DNA from: Burkholderiales bacterium
Lineage (GTDB): Bacteria; Pseudomonadota; Gammaproteobacteria; Burkholderiales; Nitrosomonadaceae
NCBI GenBank assembly: GCA_024235795.1
Contig: JACKLR010000002.1
Coordinates: forward strand, 496,001-560,000
Reading direction: 5' to 3'
DNA: 64,000 bases
A program made the position numbers and the translations under genes. Positions 1 to 9,078 of the stretch are shown here, piece after piece. Under the pieces are notes generated by a model. That model saw only the letters and a program-made list of their open reading frames with translations. It was not told where the DNA came from and did no database searches. Each line of letters begins with the position of its first letter. Position 1 is the stretch's first letter.

Positions 1-3
1 TCT

Positions 4-735
4 ATGAATAAACTGTTATTTTCTTACGCAAATACCACTGTTAATAAACTAAATTTTCCATTGGCCGCCAAAGTCGTAATGATTGATCTGGATGGAACTC
101 TTTTGGACACCGCCGAAGATCTGGCGCTGGCTGCTAACCTGATGTTGCGGGAACTGGACAGGCCTGTGCTATCGGTTGCAACGATTAAATCATATATTGG
201 TAAAGGTATTCAGAGACTTGTTAAACGGGCCCTGACAGGCGATTTAGCGGGTGAGCCCGATCCGGAATTGCTTGAAAAAGCATTGCCTATATATAAAAAG
301 CATTATGCCGAGAATGTGCATGTCAATACGAAGCCTTTTCCAGGTGTAGAAGAGGGCATTGAAAGGCTTAGACAGGGTGGCTTTCATCTGGCTTGTATTA
401 CCAATAAATCCGAAGCGTTCACCTTGCCATTGCTGCGAGCCGTCGGATTTCATGATTGCTTTGAAATTATTTTGTCCGGTGATAGTTTGCCAAAAAGAAA
501 ACCTGATCCAATGCCATTGATTCATATCTGTCAGCATTTTAAAGTGCAACCGCACGAGGCGGTATTGGTCGGTGATTCGCTTAACGATACAACGGCTGCC
601 CGTGCTGCCGGGTGCCATGTGTTCTGTGTGCCCTATGGCTATAACGAAGGCCGCGATGTGCGTGACCTGGATTGTGATGCAATTGTGCCATCACTCGTCG
701 AGGCGTCACAATTAATCATTAAAGCTGCTTCGTAA
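4..735 (+). CDS. gph: phosphoglycolate phosphatase (HAD superfamily)
   Basis: This enzyme hydrolyses 2-phosphoglycolate, a side product of Rubisco oxygenation and of DNA 3'-end repair, to glycolate in the cytosol. HAD motif I is visible as MIDLDGT, with the nucleophile Asp at residue 28 and the acid/base Asp at 30. A GDSLND motif near residue 190 supplies the Mg-binding acids. The length of 243 aa is slightly long because about 20 residues precede the HAD core, so an internal start is possible and the annotated ATG is only the first available. trpE follows after a 100-bp gap, matching the common betaproteobacterial order gph-trpE. Confidence 0.93.
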   Translation: MNKLLFSYANTTVNKLNFPLAAKVVMIDLDGTLLDTAEDLALAANLMLRELDRPVLSVATIKSYIGKGIQRLVKRALTGDLAGEPDPELLEKALPIYKKHYAENVHVNTKPFPGVEEGIERLRQGGFHLACITNKSEAFTLPLLRAVGFHDCFEIILSGDSLPKRKPDPMPLIHICQHFKVQPHEAVLVGDSLNDTTAARAAGCHVFCVPYGYNEGRDVRDLDCDAIVPSLVEASQLIIKAAS

Positions 736-835
736 ACTAAATAACGCCTGCTTGGTAATATGTTCACTGGCGCCAATGCAATAAAGCATCCTGAATTGAA
801 CCTGTTCTTAACCATTTTCTGTAAGGAGCCTCTGG

Positions 836-2308
836 ATGACTGAAAGCGAATTCAATAGCCTTGCCGAGCAAGGCTATAACCGTATTCCTGTCGTAATTAA
901 TACGTTTGCCGATCTGGATACTCCGCTTTCAGTTTATCTAAAACTGGCAAACAGGCCGTATTCCTATTTGCTGGAATCTGTACAGGGTGGGGAGCGTTTT
1001 GGCCGCTATTCTTTTGTAGGTTTACCCGCGACCACGCGTATTGAAGTCTATGGAAACCAAGTTCGCGTGACTAACGATCAAAACATTGAGGAACAGGAAG
1101 TCGATGATCCGCTGACTTTTATTAATGATTACATGACACAGTTTAAAGCGGCGCCTTATAAAGGACTGCCGCGATTCTGCGGTGGACTGGTGGGCTATTT
1201 CTCGTATGATACCGTGCGTTATATCGAACACAAATTGGCAGGCACTGCACGGCCTGATGTCCTGAATACCCCGGATATCTTGTTATTGCTTTCGGAAGAA
1301 CTTGCTGTCGTCGATAATCTTTCCGGTAAGCTCTATCTCATTGTTTATGTCGATCCGTCAGTTGAAGGCGCGTATAGGGCAGGAAAAAAACGCTTGGAAC
1401 AGTTATTGGAAAAATTACGTCAGCCGATAGAGATTCCTACAGAGCGGGCTGTTAAAAAGGCCGAAGCGGTATCCGAGTTTTGCGAGGAAGATTTTTTATC
1501 AGCCGTTGAACGTGCCAAACAATATATTTATGACGGCGATATTATGCAGGTAGTTTTGTCACAGCGCACCAGCAAACCGTACCACGCGTCAACACTTGCG
1601 CTGTATCGCGCCTTACGCAGCTTGAATCCTTCACCTTATATGTTTTATTACCATTTTGGGGGTTTTCATGTGGTCGGTGCTTCGCCGGAAATTCTGGTGC
1701 GGTTGGAAGATGAAGACGTTACAGTAAGACCTATTGCCGGTACGCGTCCGCGTGGAATGAATCCACAGCAGGACGCCGAGTACGCGGCTGACCTGTTGGC
1801 TGATCCCAAAGAAAGGGCTGAGCATGTGATGTTGATGGATCTTGGGCGCAATGATATCGGTCGTGTGTCACAAACCGGGAGTGTCAAGGTGACAGAGAAT
1901 ATGCAGATTGAGAATTATTCTCATGTCATGCATATTGTTTCCAACGTGGAGGGAAAGATAAAGCCGGGACTTAATGCGATGGATGTGTTGCGCGCAACAT
2001 TCCCTGCAGGGACTGTCAGTGGTGCGCCTAAAGTTCGCGCCATGGAAATTATCGACGAGCTTGAAATTTCGAAACGCAGTGTTTATGCCGGTGCGGTGGG
2101 TTATCTGGGTTTTAATGGAGACATGGACCTGGCGATAGCCATACGCACCGCCATAATCAAAGACGGTAAGCTGCATGTACAGGCTGGTGCAGGGATTGTT
2201 GCCGATTCTGTTCCCAGGAACGAGTGGATAGAAACACAGAATAAAGCTAAGGCGATTCTGCGTGCAGCTGAAATTGCTGAAGAAGGATTGGATTACAAAT
2301 TTGAGTAA
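836..2308 (+). CDS. trpE: anthranilate synthase component I
   Basis: TrpE converts chorismate to anthranilate using ammonia delivered by TrpG, the first committed step of tryptophan synthesis. The N-terminal domain carries the LLES tryptophan-feedback motif at residues 45-48. The C-terminal chorismate-binding domain has the GTVSGAPK signature near residue 392 and the ending GAGIVADS common to the family. The length of 490 aa is normal. The start follows an AAGGAG ribosome-binding site. trpG, which often follows directly in this group, is not here: the next gene is convergent and unrelated. No leader peptide or attenuator is visible in the 100 bp upstream. Confidence 0.96.
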   Translation: MTESEFNSLAEQGYNRIPVVINTFADLDTPLSVYLKLANRPYSYLLESVQGGERFGRYSFVGLPATTRIEVYGNQVRVTNDQNIEEQEVDDPLTFINDYMTQFKAAPYKGLPRFCGGLVGYFSYDTVRYIEHKLAGTARPDVLNTPDILLLLSEELAVVDNLSGKLYLIVYVDPSVEGAYRAGKKRLEQLLEKLRQPIEIPTERAVKKAEAVSEFCEEDFLSAVERAKQYIYDGDIMQVVLSQRTSKPYHASTLALYRALRSLNPSPYMFYYHFGGFHVVGASPEILVRLEDEDVTVRPIAGTRPRGMNPQQDAEYAADLLADPKERAEHVMLMDLGRNDIGRVSQTGSVKVTENMQIENYSHVMHIVSNVEGKIKPGLNAMDVLRATFPAGTVSGAPKVRAMEIIDELEISKRSVYAGAVGYLGFNGDMDLAIAIRTAIIKDGKLHVQAGAGIVADSVPRNEWIETQNKAKAILRAAEIAEEGLDYKFE

Positions 2309-2323
2309 GCGGTGCTAAAAACG

Positions 2324-2360
2324 GCATCAGTTTGTTTTCGTGTGAGAAACAAACTGATGC
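2324..2360. terminator. hairpin between convergent trpE and ompA-like genes
   Basis: A perfect 13-bp stem, GCATCAGTTTGTT with AACAAACTGATGC, encloses an 11-base loop in the gap between the 3' ends of trpE and the OmpA-like gene. It lacks a clear U-tract on either strand. It is best read as a shared transcript-end or stabilising hairpin, not a textbook intrinsic terminator. Confidence 0.6.
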
Positions 2361-2398
2361 TGCTACTGGGCTGTTAATCGATCTGAAAATTCGACTTA

Positions 2399-3082
2399 TC
2401 AATATTGTTGATACTGTTGATTTTGTTGATTTTCCTGCGGATTAGACTCGGCAACAAAAATTTCCACACGGCGATTCATGGTCCTGCCTGCGGGGGTATC
2501 ATTGGATGCGATCGGTTCGTAGGAACCTCGCCCATCAATCTGGATGCGATGATAAGGCACGCCACGCTGTACCAGATAATCCCGCGTGCTTGTCGCGCGA
2601 TTTATTGACAACGGATTGTTAATGGTATCTGAGCCTGAGCTGTCCGTGTGTCCGACAATGGTTACCTGAGTGTTCTGGTTTTGCATCAGGGTTGCTGCAA
2701 AACTGTCCAGAATCGGTTGCATCGCTGGCTTGATTTGTGCACGGCCCGTGTCGAAGGTAATGTCGCTGGGTATATCCAGTTTGAGTCGATTGTCGGCTGT
2801 CTGGGATACCTGAACACCAGTGCCTTCTGTCGCCGCTTCCATCTGTCGTTTTTGCTCTTCCATTCTTTTGGACCAGAAATATCCACCCGCCGCTCCAGCG
2901 GCTGCACCAGCGGCTGCTCCAATTGCAGCACCTTTGCCGTCGCCGGCCAGGCCGCCGATCAGTGCCCCCGCAGCGGCGCCCGCTAATGAACCTTGCGCAG
3001 TGCCACGCTGTGTTTCAGACATGTTTGCACAACTGCTGAGCAGTATGCTTGCAGCTGTTACAATGATTAATTTACGATGCAT
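2399..3082 (-). CDS. OmpA-family peptidoglycan-binding outer-membrane lipoprotein
   Basis: The ATG at 3082 is preceded by a GGAGG site, which excludes a longer in-frame start at 3136. The product begins with a lipoprotein signal peptide ending in LLSSC (Cys 18). A glycine-zipper segment rich in GA repeats follows (roughly residues 27-68), then a C-terminal OmpA-like domain. That domain has GHTDSSG, the N-x2-LS-x-NRA pattern and the closing NRRVEIFV, which bind diaminopimelate in peptidoglycan. The architecture matches YiaD/Pal-type envelope tethers. The C-terminal tail is Gln/Asn/Tyr-rich low-complexity sequence. Confidence 0.9.
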   Translation of the reverse strand: MHRKLIIVTAASILLSSCANMSETQRGTAQGSLAGAAAGALIGGLAGDGKGAAIGAAAGAAAGAAGGYFWSKRMEEQKRQMEAATEGTGVQVSQTADNRLKLDIPSDITFDTGRAQIKPAMQPILDSFAATLMQNQNTQVTIVGHTDSSGSDTINNPLSINRATSTRDYLVQRGVPYHRIQIDGRGSYEPIASNDTPAGRTMNRRVEIFVAESNPQENQQNQQYQQY

Positions 3083-3217
3083 AAGACCTCCTTTAAACAG
3101 GATTTTTAAAATAAGCAAAATGGATGCATTTCGCAATGGATTGAAATGCTGTTCATTTTACAGTGTCAACTATATATTATATGCCTTGCTATTTCGTTAT
3201 TAAAGGAATCTATAATT

Positions 3218-3469
3218 GTGGATAAAAATGTTATTTCATGTGAATTGCATGACTTCGTTGAAGTGGCTTGTATGTATGGCTATCAGGTCAAACTGATTTT
3301 GAAAAACGAACAAACAATAGAAGGAAAAGCGGTCGATATTGTTCAATCTGCCGATAAGCGTGAATGTCTTGTGCTCGATAGCGGATCAAAACAGCAAATC
3401 GACTTGATGGAATTATCTAAAATGCAGGTGCTGACGCCCAATGCAAAATTCACTGAAGTTGTTTTTTAA
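3218..3469 (+). CDS. Rof-like Rho-binding antiterminator
   Basis: A GTG start at 3218 with AAAGGA upstream gives an 83-aa protein. It matches the Rof/YaeO family, whose members bind Rho and block transcript loading. Family-typical features are ISCELHDFVEVACMYG near the N-terminus, then a small barrel with LILKNEQTIEGKAVDI and ECLVL. Further in-frame codons upstream exist but lack a ribosome-binding site. The gene sits alone between a divergent lipoprotein gene and asmA. Confidence 0.75.
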   Translation: MDKNVISCELHDFVEVACMYGYQVKLILKNEQTIEGKAVDIVQSADKRECLVLDSGSKQQIDLMELSKMQVLTPNAKFTEVVF

Positions 3470-3499
3470 CTGAAATCTGCCAGGCATAAAAATTAAAGC

Positions 3500-4855
3500 G
3501 TGATTTCCGGTTCATTTAAGCGTTTTATTAATATCGGTCTGATTTTTCTGGCATCGATAGCTTTTCTGTTAGGTTGCGCGATACTTATAGTGGTGAATCT
3601 TGATTCAAATAGGTTTAAACCAGCCATTCAATACTGGGTTAAAGAAAACACGCAACGTTCTTTTAAAATAACCGGAGATTTACAGCTCGTTTTTTATCCG
3701 CATATCGATATTCGGATGAATGACCTGAGATTGAGTGAATATCAGAATGAGGATCAATTTGCATCGATTGATCAAGTTCATTTGTCACTGTCACTCTGGT
3801 CATTGTTGTACAAACAGGTTATTGTCGATCATGTCCGGGTTAAAGGGCTGAATGCGCGACTGATTCGATATCAAGATGGCCGTATGAATATTGACGATTT
3901 ATTAAAAGAGGATACCGAACCGTTAGCTTTTTCATTTGATATCGGGAAGGGAGAAATTGCAATGGGTCATCTTGTTCTACAGGATGAGATGACGGAACAA
4001 ACAGTTGTAGTGGATAACCTGAATCTGACAGCCGCCCGGATAACTGCCGAGACAATTAAGCAGATCAATTTGAAAAGCCAATTTGCCCGGACCGAAATTG
4101 AGAGTGTTAGCAGTGACAGCCAAGCACACCCGGCGACTTTTGATATTCGAATAGATGCGAACAATATTGTATTTAATGATCAGAAGTTCTTCAGCGATAC
4201 CATTACTGCGTCTATTCAAGGGTTGGAATCGGACAAACCTTTAAATGCCTTTATTTCAGTTGCCGGATTGCATCGGTCAGACGGTCAATTTTACAGTAAG
4301 CATCTGCATGCCGAACTGAATTCAATGCAAAACGAGCACGCCGTCGAGATCGTTTTAGATACCGCATTTACAGGTCAGTTAAATAACCGAAAATTGACTT
4401 TTCCTGATTTTGAAACGCGCATTTCATTTTCTCATTCTGAGTATGAAAAACCTGTCCAGGGTCATTTGGCTGGTCGAATTGATTTGGACTTGGTATCAGA
4501 GTTGTTGCATATGGAGTTCCAAGGAATGCTGGTGGACAGTCATCTTGACGCCGAAATGCATTTGCAGGGATTTTCCGAAAAAAGCTTGTTATTCAATATT
4601 CAACTCGATCACGTTAATCTGGATACATTGCTTCCGTTGCAGCCATTAACATCTCAGGCGGATACCGATAAACAACGAACCGAATTGACCGCAAATAGTA
4701 TTGCATTACCGGATTTTTCCATGCTGGAGCAATTAGACCTGAACGGGGCTATACATATTGGCCAATTGTTAGTCCGGGATATACGTGTTTCAGGAATACA
4801 ATTATCGATAAAGCCGGGGCAACATCATTTTGATGTGAACAAGCCGGTTCATTAG
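3500..4855 (+). CDS. AsmA-family inner-membrane protein
   Basis: This 451-aa protein starts at a GTG and opens with one membrane helix (about residues 10-32, FINIGLIFLASIAFLLGC). An AsmA N-terminal domain follows, including the typical N-L-D-x-NRFKPAIQ motif and a KITGDLQL strand. AsmA proteins belong to the bacterial lipid-transfer group of bridge-like proteins and span the periplasm. It is shorter than most (about 600 aa), and the C-terminal AsmA half seems reduced. Its stop codon overlaps the region just upstream of mutY, so the two are probably cotranscribed. Confidence 0.8.
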   Translation: MISGSFKRFINIGLIFLASIAFLLGCAILIVVNLDSNRFKPAIQYWVKENTQRSFKITGDLQLVFYPHIDIRMNDLRLSEYQNEDQFASIDQVHLSLSLWSLLYKQVIVDHVRVKGLNARLIRYQDGRMNIDDLLKEDTEPLAFSFDIGKGEIAMGHLVLQDEMTEQTVVVDNLNLTAARITAETIKQINLKSQFARTEIESVSSDSQAHPATFDIRIDANNIVFNDQKFFSDTITASIQGLESDKPLNAFISVAGLHRSDGQFYSKHLHAELNSMQNEHAVEIVLDTAFTGQLNNRKLTFPDFETRISFSHSEYEKPVQGHLAGRIDLDLVSELLHMEFQGMLVDSHLDAEMHLQGFSEKSLLFNIQLDHVNLDTLLPLQPLTSQADTDKQRTELTANSIALPDFSMLEQLDLNGAIHIGQLLVRDIRVSGIQLSIKPGQHHFDVNKPVH

Positions 4856-4866
4856 TGCAGATTTCC

Positions 4867-5895
4867 ATGTCACAGATTGCAGAATTATTGATTCCATGGC
4901 AGAAAAAATACGGACGCCATCATTTGCCCTGGCAAGTGAATGATGACCCCTATACTGTGTGGTTATCGGAGATTATGCTGCAGCAAACGCAAGTCAAAAC
5001 TGTCATTCCGTACTATCGTCGGTTCATAAAACGATTTCCGGATATAAACAGTCTGGCGCAGGCACCCATTGATGAGGTGCTGGCATGCTGGAGCGGATTG
5101 GGGTACTACGCGCGAGCGCGCCACTTGCATCAGACTGCTTGCAAAATCATGCAAAACCATCAAGGTGTGTTTCCCCAGCTGCGTGAAGAGATACAGCAAT
5201 TACCCGGTATTGGACGCTCGACTGCAGCAGCGATAGCCGTTTTTGCCTATGGCAAGCGTGAAGCAATTCTGGATGGAAATGTTAAGCGCGTCTTTACGCG
5301 CTATTTTGGAATCGAACGCTATCCGGGTGAGCCTGATACCTTGAAGAGGTTATGGAATCTGGCTGAAAAATCACTGCCCGGAAATGGTGCTCCGGGTCGG
5401 ATCAAGGCCTATACGCAGGCACTTATGGATCTGGGGTCTGCAGTGTGCGTTCGTCGCAAACCGTTTTGCAGCCGATGTCCATTGCAGAAATCATGTGCTG
5501 CATTTAATGAAAACCGTATTGCACTGATCCCTGCGCCAAGTCCTAAAAAACAATTGCCTGTAAAAGAAACTGTTTTTATGATTTATCGTGGCAACCGGCA
5601 ACTGCTGTTAGAAAAAAGGCCAGACAAAGGTATTTGGGGCGGTTTGTGGTGCTTTCCGGAAAACAGGTTGGAAGATAAAAGCGCATTTAGGGTGAACAAA
5701 GCCCGGCCAGTGGAATTGCCGCGGTTGTTGCATGTTTTCACGCACTTTAAATTGTCGATAACGCCTTTTCTTCTGGACGTGGACAGAACAGAAACTATGC
5801 CGGATTCGATAATTTGGGCGCAACCTGACGTAGCACTTGAACTGGCCATACCAGCGCCTGTCAAGAAATTGATTAAAAGGCATTTTTTATTCTAA
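4867..5895 (+). CDS. mutY: A/G-specific adenine DNA glycosylase
   Basis: MutY removes adenine mispaired with 8-oxoguanine. Visible hallmarks are LPWQ, the SEIMLQQTQV segment carrying the catalytic Glu, and the helix-hairpin-helix LPGIGRSTAAAI followed by the catalytic Asp in ILDGNVKRV. The [4Fe-4S] cluster loop has spacing C-x6-C-x2-C-x5-C. A NUDIX-like C-terminal domain (from about residue 225) recognises 8-oxoG. A GTG at 4855 overlapping the asmA stop is an alternative start. The ATG at 4867 was chosen because homologues begin near MSQ. Confidence 0.95.
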   Translation: MSQIAELLIPWQKKYGRHHLPWQVNDDPYTVWLSEIMLQQTQVKTVIPYYRRFIKRFPDINSLAQAPIDEVLACWSGLGYYARARHLHQTACKIMQNHQGVFPQLREEIQQLPGIGRSTAAAIAVFAYGKREAILDGNVKRVFTRYFGIERYPGEPDTLKRLWNLAEKSLPGNGAPGRIKAYTQALMDLGSAVCVRRKPFCSRCPLQKSCAAFNENRIALIPAPSPKKQLPVKETVFMIYRGNRQLLLEKRPDKGIWGGLWCFPENRLEDKSAFRVNKARPVELPRLLHVFTHFKLSITPFLLDVDRTETMPDSIIWAQPDVALELAIPAPVKKLIKRHFLF

Positions 5896-5901
5896 GAAAC
5901 A

Positions 5902-6534
5902 ATGATCATGGAAAACTGGCAGATTTGGCGAAAAAAAAAGCGTGAACAAATCATTACGGATCGTATTGCGGCATCCGATGTGCTGCATCAGCAATGGAGT
6001 CAAGCAATTTCTGCCTATTTGCAACAGGGCTTTCCAGGGCTGAAAAAAATGAAAATAGGCCTTTACTGGCCATTTCGCGGTGAATATGATCCGAGGGATG
6101 CGGTGCGGTATTTTATGGAATCAGGAGCAATCCTGGCGTTGCCTGAAGTCGTCGACAAAGACAAACCACTTTGTTTTCGCGAGTGGTGGCCGGGCGCGCC
6201 AATGAAAACGGGCGCCTATAATATCCCGGTACCACATGGGACACCATGTATCCAGCCGGACGCTCTGATTATTCCCATGGTTGGTTTCGACGGGCAAGGG
6301 TACCGGCTTGGTTATGGCAGCGGTTATTTCGACCGCACGCTGGCCACGTATGTCACGTCACCACGAACGATCGGTGTTGCCTTTGAGTTACAGCGACTGG
6401 ACAATGTGCATCCGCAATTGCATGATATTGCAATGCAGTATGTTGTTACGGAAGCGGGTATTTTTCAGACAGACCGGCAGGTGCTTATACCGGTGTCGAC
6501 AAAGCAATGCGCTGTCGATAACGCGGTTTTCTGA
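5902..6534 (+). CDS. 5-formyltetrahydrofolate cyclo-ligase
   Basis: The enzyme converts 5-formyl-THF to 5,10-methenyl-THF with ATP, returning a storage folate to the active pool. The diagnostic motif is GYRLGYGSGYFDRTL near residue 135. Basic N-terminal residues (RKKKREQI) and MVGFDGQG also fit the family. The length of 210 aa is typical. It begins 6 bp after the mutY stop, so the two are probably one transcript. A second ATG two codons in is an equally plausible start. Confidence 0.93.
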   Translation: MIMENWQIWRKKKREQIITDRIAASDVLHQQWSQAISAYLQQGFPGLKKMKIGLYWPFRGEYDPRDAVRYFMESGAILALPEVVDKDKPLCFREWWPGAPMKTGAYNIPVPHGTPCIQPDALIIPMVGFDGQGYRLGYGSGYFDRTLATYVTSPRTIGVAFELQRLDNVHPQLHDIAMQYVVTEAGIFQTDRQVLIPVSTKQCAVDNAVF

Positions 6535-6639
6535 AGCAGTGCGGTTTTTGAAACAGAGGAAGTCCACAGCCGCGAAACCCGATTTGTTGTTTTGTTACTT
6601 TTCCGGGCTTCGCAATTGTCTTGTCAAAATCCTCAAACG

Positions 6640-7239
6640 CTATATCTCGAAAACGATCATATTCGGTGATAGCTCACTGAGCTGCACACCGACAAGATCA
6701 ATTGAGAGATTGGGGCCGAATTCGATCTTGAGACTTGTTTCACTTTGGTTAACGGCAGTAACAAATGGAGCAAGCTTGTCAAGACTGTCAATGCCAACTG
6801 CTGTGGTATCGAAGAACAACCGGTCCTCTCCCGGGGTAAAATCATGCACACGGAAATGCCCCAAATTGTAAACGCCAAATGTGTCATTGCCCGGTCCGCC
6901 AGACAGCTGGTCATGACCATCACCAGCACGTAAGATATCGTCACCGGCGCCGCCAAATAATTTGTCCGTGCCGCCTTGTCCATCCAGGTCGTCGTTGCCG
7001 GAGTCTCCATCAACAATATCGTTTCCAGCGCCCCCTTTTAATATGTCATTACCGTCATTTCCTTCGAGCTCGTCATTGCCGAAATCGGCCTGAATGAAAT
7101 TGTCCAGTTCATCGCCAATGTGAAGAAAGTCATCTTCACCGAATCCGCCTGAGCCGAATCCCTCAAATTCGATGCCGTCGATAATTTCAACTAGACCTGA
7201 AGAGCCGATGTTCGGGCGATTTATTACTTCGACTGCCAT
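6640..7239 (-). CDS. small RTX (hemolysin-type calcium-binding repeat) protein
   Basis: The 199-aa product contains about five to six RTX nonapeptides of the form GGxGxDxLx between residues 60 and 118, for example GGAGNDIVD and GGAGDDILR. These form a calcium-filled beta-roll. No N-terminal signal peptide is seen. The C-terminal 80 residues (LSELSPNMIVFEI at the end) could hold a type I secretion signal. The start follows GGAGG. No ABC/HlyD exporter is adjacent. Its function, whether adhesin, scaffold or secreted binding protein, cannot be told from sequence. Confidence 0.82.
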   Translation of the reverse strand: MAVEVINRPNIGSSGLVEIIDGIEFEGFGSGGFGEDDFLHIGDELDNFIQADFGNDELEGNDGNDILKGGAGNDIVDGDSGNDDLDGQGGTDKLFGGAGDDILRAGDGHDQLSGGPGNDTFGVYNLGHFRVHDFTPGEDRLFFDTTAVGIDSLDKLAPFVTAVNQSETSLKIEFGPNLSIDLVGVQLSELSPNMIVFEI

Positions 7240-7384
7240 ATTAAACCTCCATCAAAGAAAAAGAATATTATTAACAATATTTTCAATATTAATTATGCAT
7301 TGCAATTTTATTTAATAATGCAAATAATAATGATATTAATTCTCAATATTATCAAATTATAAACAAAATTCAAGCCTTTTAGTG

Positions 7385-8923
7385 ATGAATAATAATGATA
7401 GAGATGCCTTGATACAGGCAAAGCAGAACATTATCAACGGTAATTTAAATGAAGCCGGAAACCGGCTCACGGCATTAAAAAAACAATATCCATTGTCTGC
7501 CGAAGTGGCTAAGCTTTGGTGCTCATGGGCGATGCGCACAAACCGCGCCGCAGAAATACCGGCGTATGCGAAATTAATGTACTCGCATGCTGACAACGAT
7601 GCACGTAAGGCACACTGGGCGCATTTGTTGGGTACTTCATATTTTTTTCTGCTCGATTTGGAATCCTCTCGTGACTATTTTGATCGCGCAATAAACCACT
7701 TAATGGCACTGGCGCGTTCCGGTAAAGCGCCTGCAGCACGCGAAGATTATAGAAAACATGAAGCCGGAAATAACGTATTTAGTTCAGGATATGCGGAACA
7801 GTTGTTATGGTCAACCTGTGCCATGCTTGCACAGCAGAAAATCCAGGCGTTTCCGTTTGCTGGCACATTGCTGGGTCTTGAACGCGAGAACAAGCTGATT
7901 GAATTCGACAAGGACATCGACGTCGCTGTGTGGATGACTTCTTTTGACACGTGTTGCCAGACGCTGGAAAAAAGTGGCTGGTCGCCAGTGCCGATGAGCT
8001 TTGTATACCGGAATTATCGTGACTACGTTCATGAGGAATCCGGGATAACGCTCGATGTTTGTGGACTGGAACACAGTAATGACCGGAAAATTGTCGGTGG
8101 TTTTTCGCTGCCCGATTATTCATCCGACTACCAGCGCGTTTCAGTTTTTCCGGCATTTGACTTGATGCAGCGGAATACTTTGCAAGGCAAAATCTGGTAT
8201 CCCGAACAACCGGAAAAAATTCTCACGGCGTTTTACGGTGATTGGCGCACGCCAAATCCACTCTGGGACACGGTGATATCAGCATTGAATCTGGAAAAAT
8301 TTACGCTGTTGGTACGTTGCTACGCATATCACCGGCTTGCCAAACGCTGGTTGTCCGGAAATCTGGTCAAAGCATGGAGTTATGCACACCAGATTGCGTT
8401 AAAAGATCCCGATGATATTCTGGCATTACGCAGCAGGCAGTGGCTGGAACGCATTCTAACGCGTACAGGCCATGATATACCGACTTGGCCTGGGAATAGA
8501 CCGCAGCGACGGATTTATACACGTATGGTTGCTGATCTGTTTCATGTCGGACATGTTAATTTTCTGAAGGCTGCGCGGTCACTGGGCACTCATTTGACTG
8601 TATGTGTGGTTTCGGATCAGCGGGTACTGGAAAACAAGGGAAAGCTGCCGGTGATGAAGCAGGAAGAACGCGTCGCTGCTGTGGCCGCCTGTAAGTATGT
8701 AGATACCGTGATTACCGACAGCCCTGTTAACGCAACGGTGGAGTTCATGCAGCGGCATGGCTTCGATCTTTATACTTTTGCCTGTGCCAACGAAAAAGAG
8801 CGCGCTGATAAGTATCAGCAATGCGCTTTGCTTCCTCCGGAAATGGTGCAGGAGCTCGACTATACGTCCGGTATCTCGACGACGGAAATCATGCGGCGAA
8901 TTTTAAAGAGTTCTGGCGCATAA
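7385..8923 (+). CDS. LicD-like / cytidylyltransferase fusion protein
   Basis: Three parts are visible in this 512-aa protein. Residues 1-110 are helical and TPR-like. Residues about 125-265 resemble the LicD/nucleotidyltransferase fold, with GTLLGLERENKLIEFDKDID matching the GTLLGxxR...DDDID pattern of LicD phosphocholine transferases. Residues about 375-510 are a cytidylyltransferase of the GCT/Tag type, with DLFHVGHVNFL as the HxGH nucleotide-binding site and GISTTEI near the end. The fusion suggests both activation (CDP-alcohol formation) and transfer of a polar head group to a surface polymer. A GTG one codon upstream is an alternative start. It is divergent from the RTX gene. Confidence 0.75.
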   Translation: MNNNDRDALIQAKQNIINGNLNEAGNRLTALKKQYPLSAEVAKLWCSWAMRTNRAAEIPAYAKLMYSHADNDARKAHWAHLLGTSYFFLLDLESSRDYFDRAINHLMALARSGKAPAAREDYRKHEAGNNVFSSGYAEQLLWSTCAMLAQQKIQAFPFAGTLLGLERENKLIEFDKDIDVAVWMTSFDTCCQTLEKSGWSPVPMSFVYRNYRDYVHEESGITLDVCGLEHSNDRKIVGGFSLPDYSSDYQRVSVFPAFDLMQRNTLQGKIWYPEQPEKILTAFYGDWRTPNPLWDTVISALNLEKFTLLVRCYAYHRLAKRWLSGNLVKAWSYAHQIALKDPDDILALRSRQWLERILTRTGHDIPTWPGNRPQRRIYTRMVADLFHVGHVNFLKAARSLGTHLTVCVVSDQRVLENKGKLPVMKQEERVAAVAACKYVDTVITDSPVNATVEFMQRHGFDLYTFACANEKERADKYQQCALLPPEMVQELDYTSGISTTEIMRRILKSSGA

Positions 8924-9078
8924 TGTATTCGGCGTTGTCGAATGCTTAACGCCACACCAAACGCGATGTTTGGATTTTGTCTTGCACTTATTACGTATAT
9001 AATGTCGGGCTATTTTGATTGATACAGCGCTACGGTCATCGTTTGAAAACCAAGCGTCGATAAACACGACACGCCAAC

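Noticed and set aside
736..835. Tryptophan attenuator upstream of trpE
   Set aside because: No leader peptide with Trp codons and no alternative hairpins in the 100 bp.
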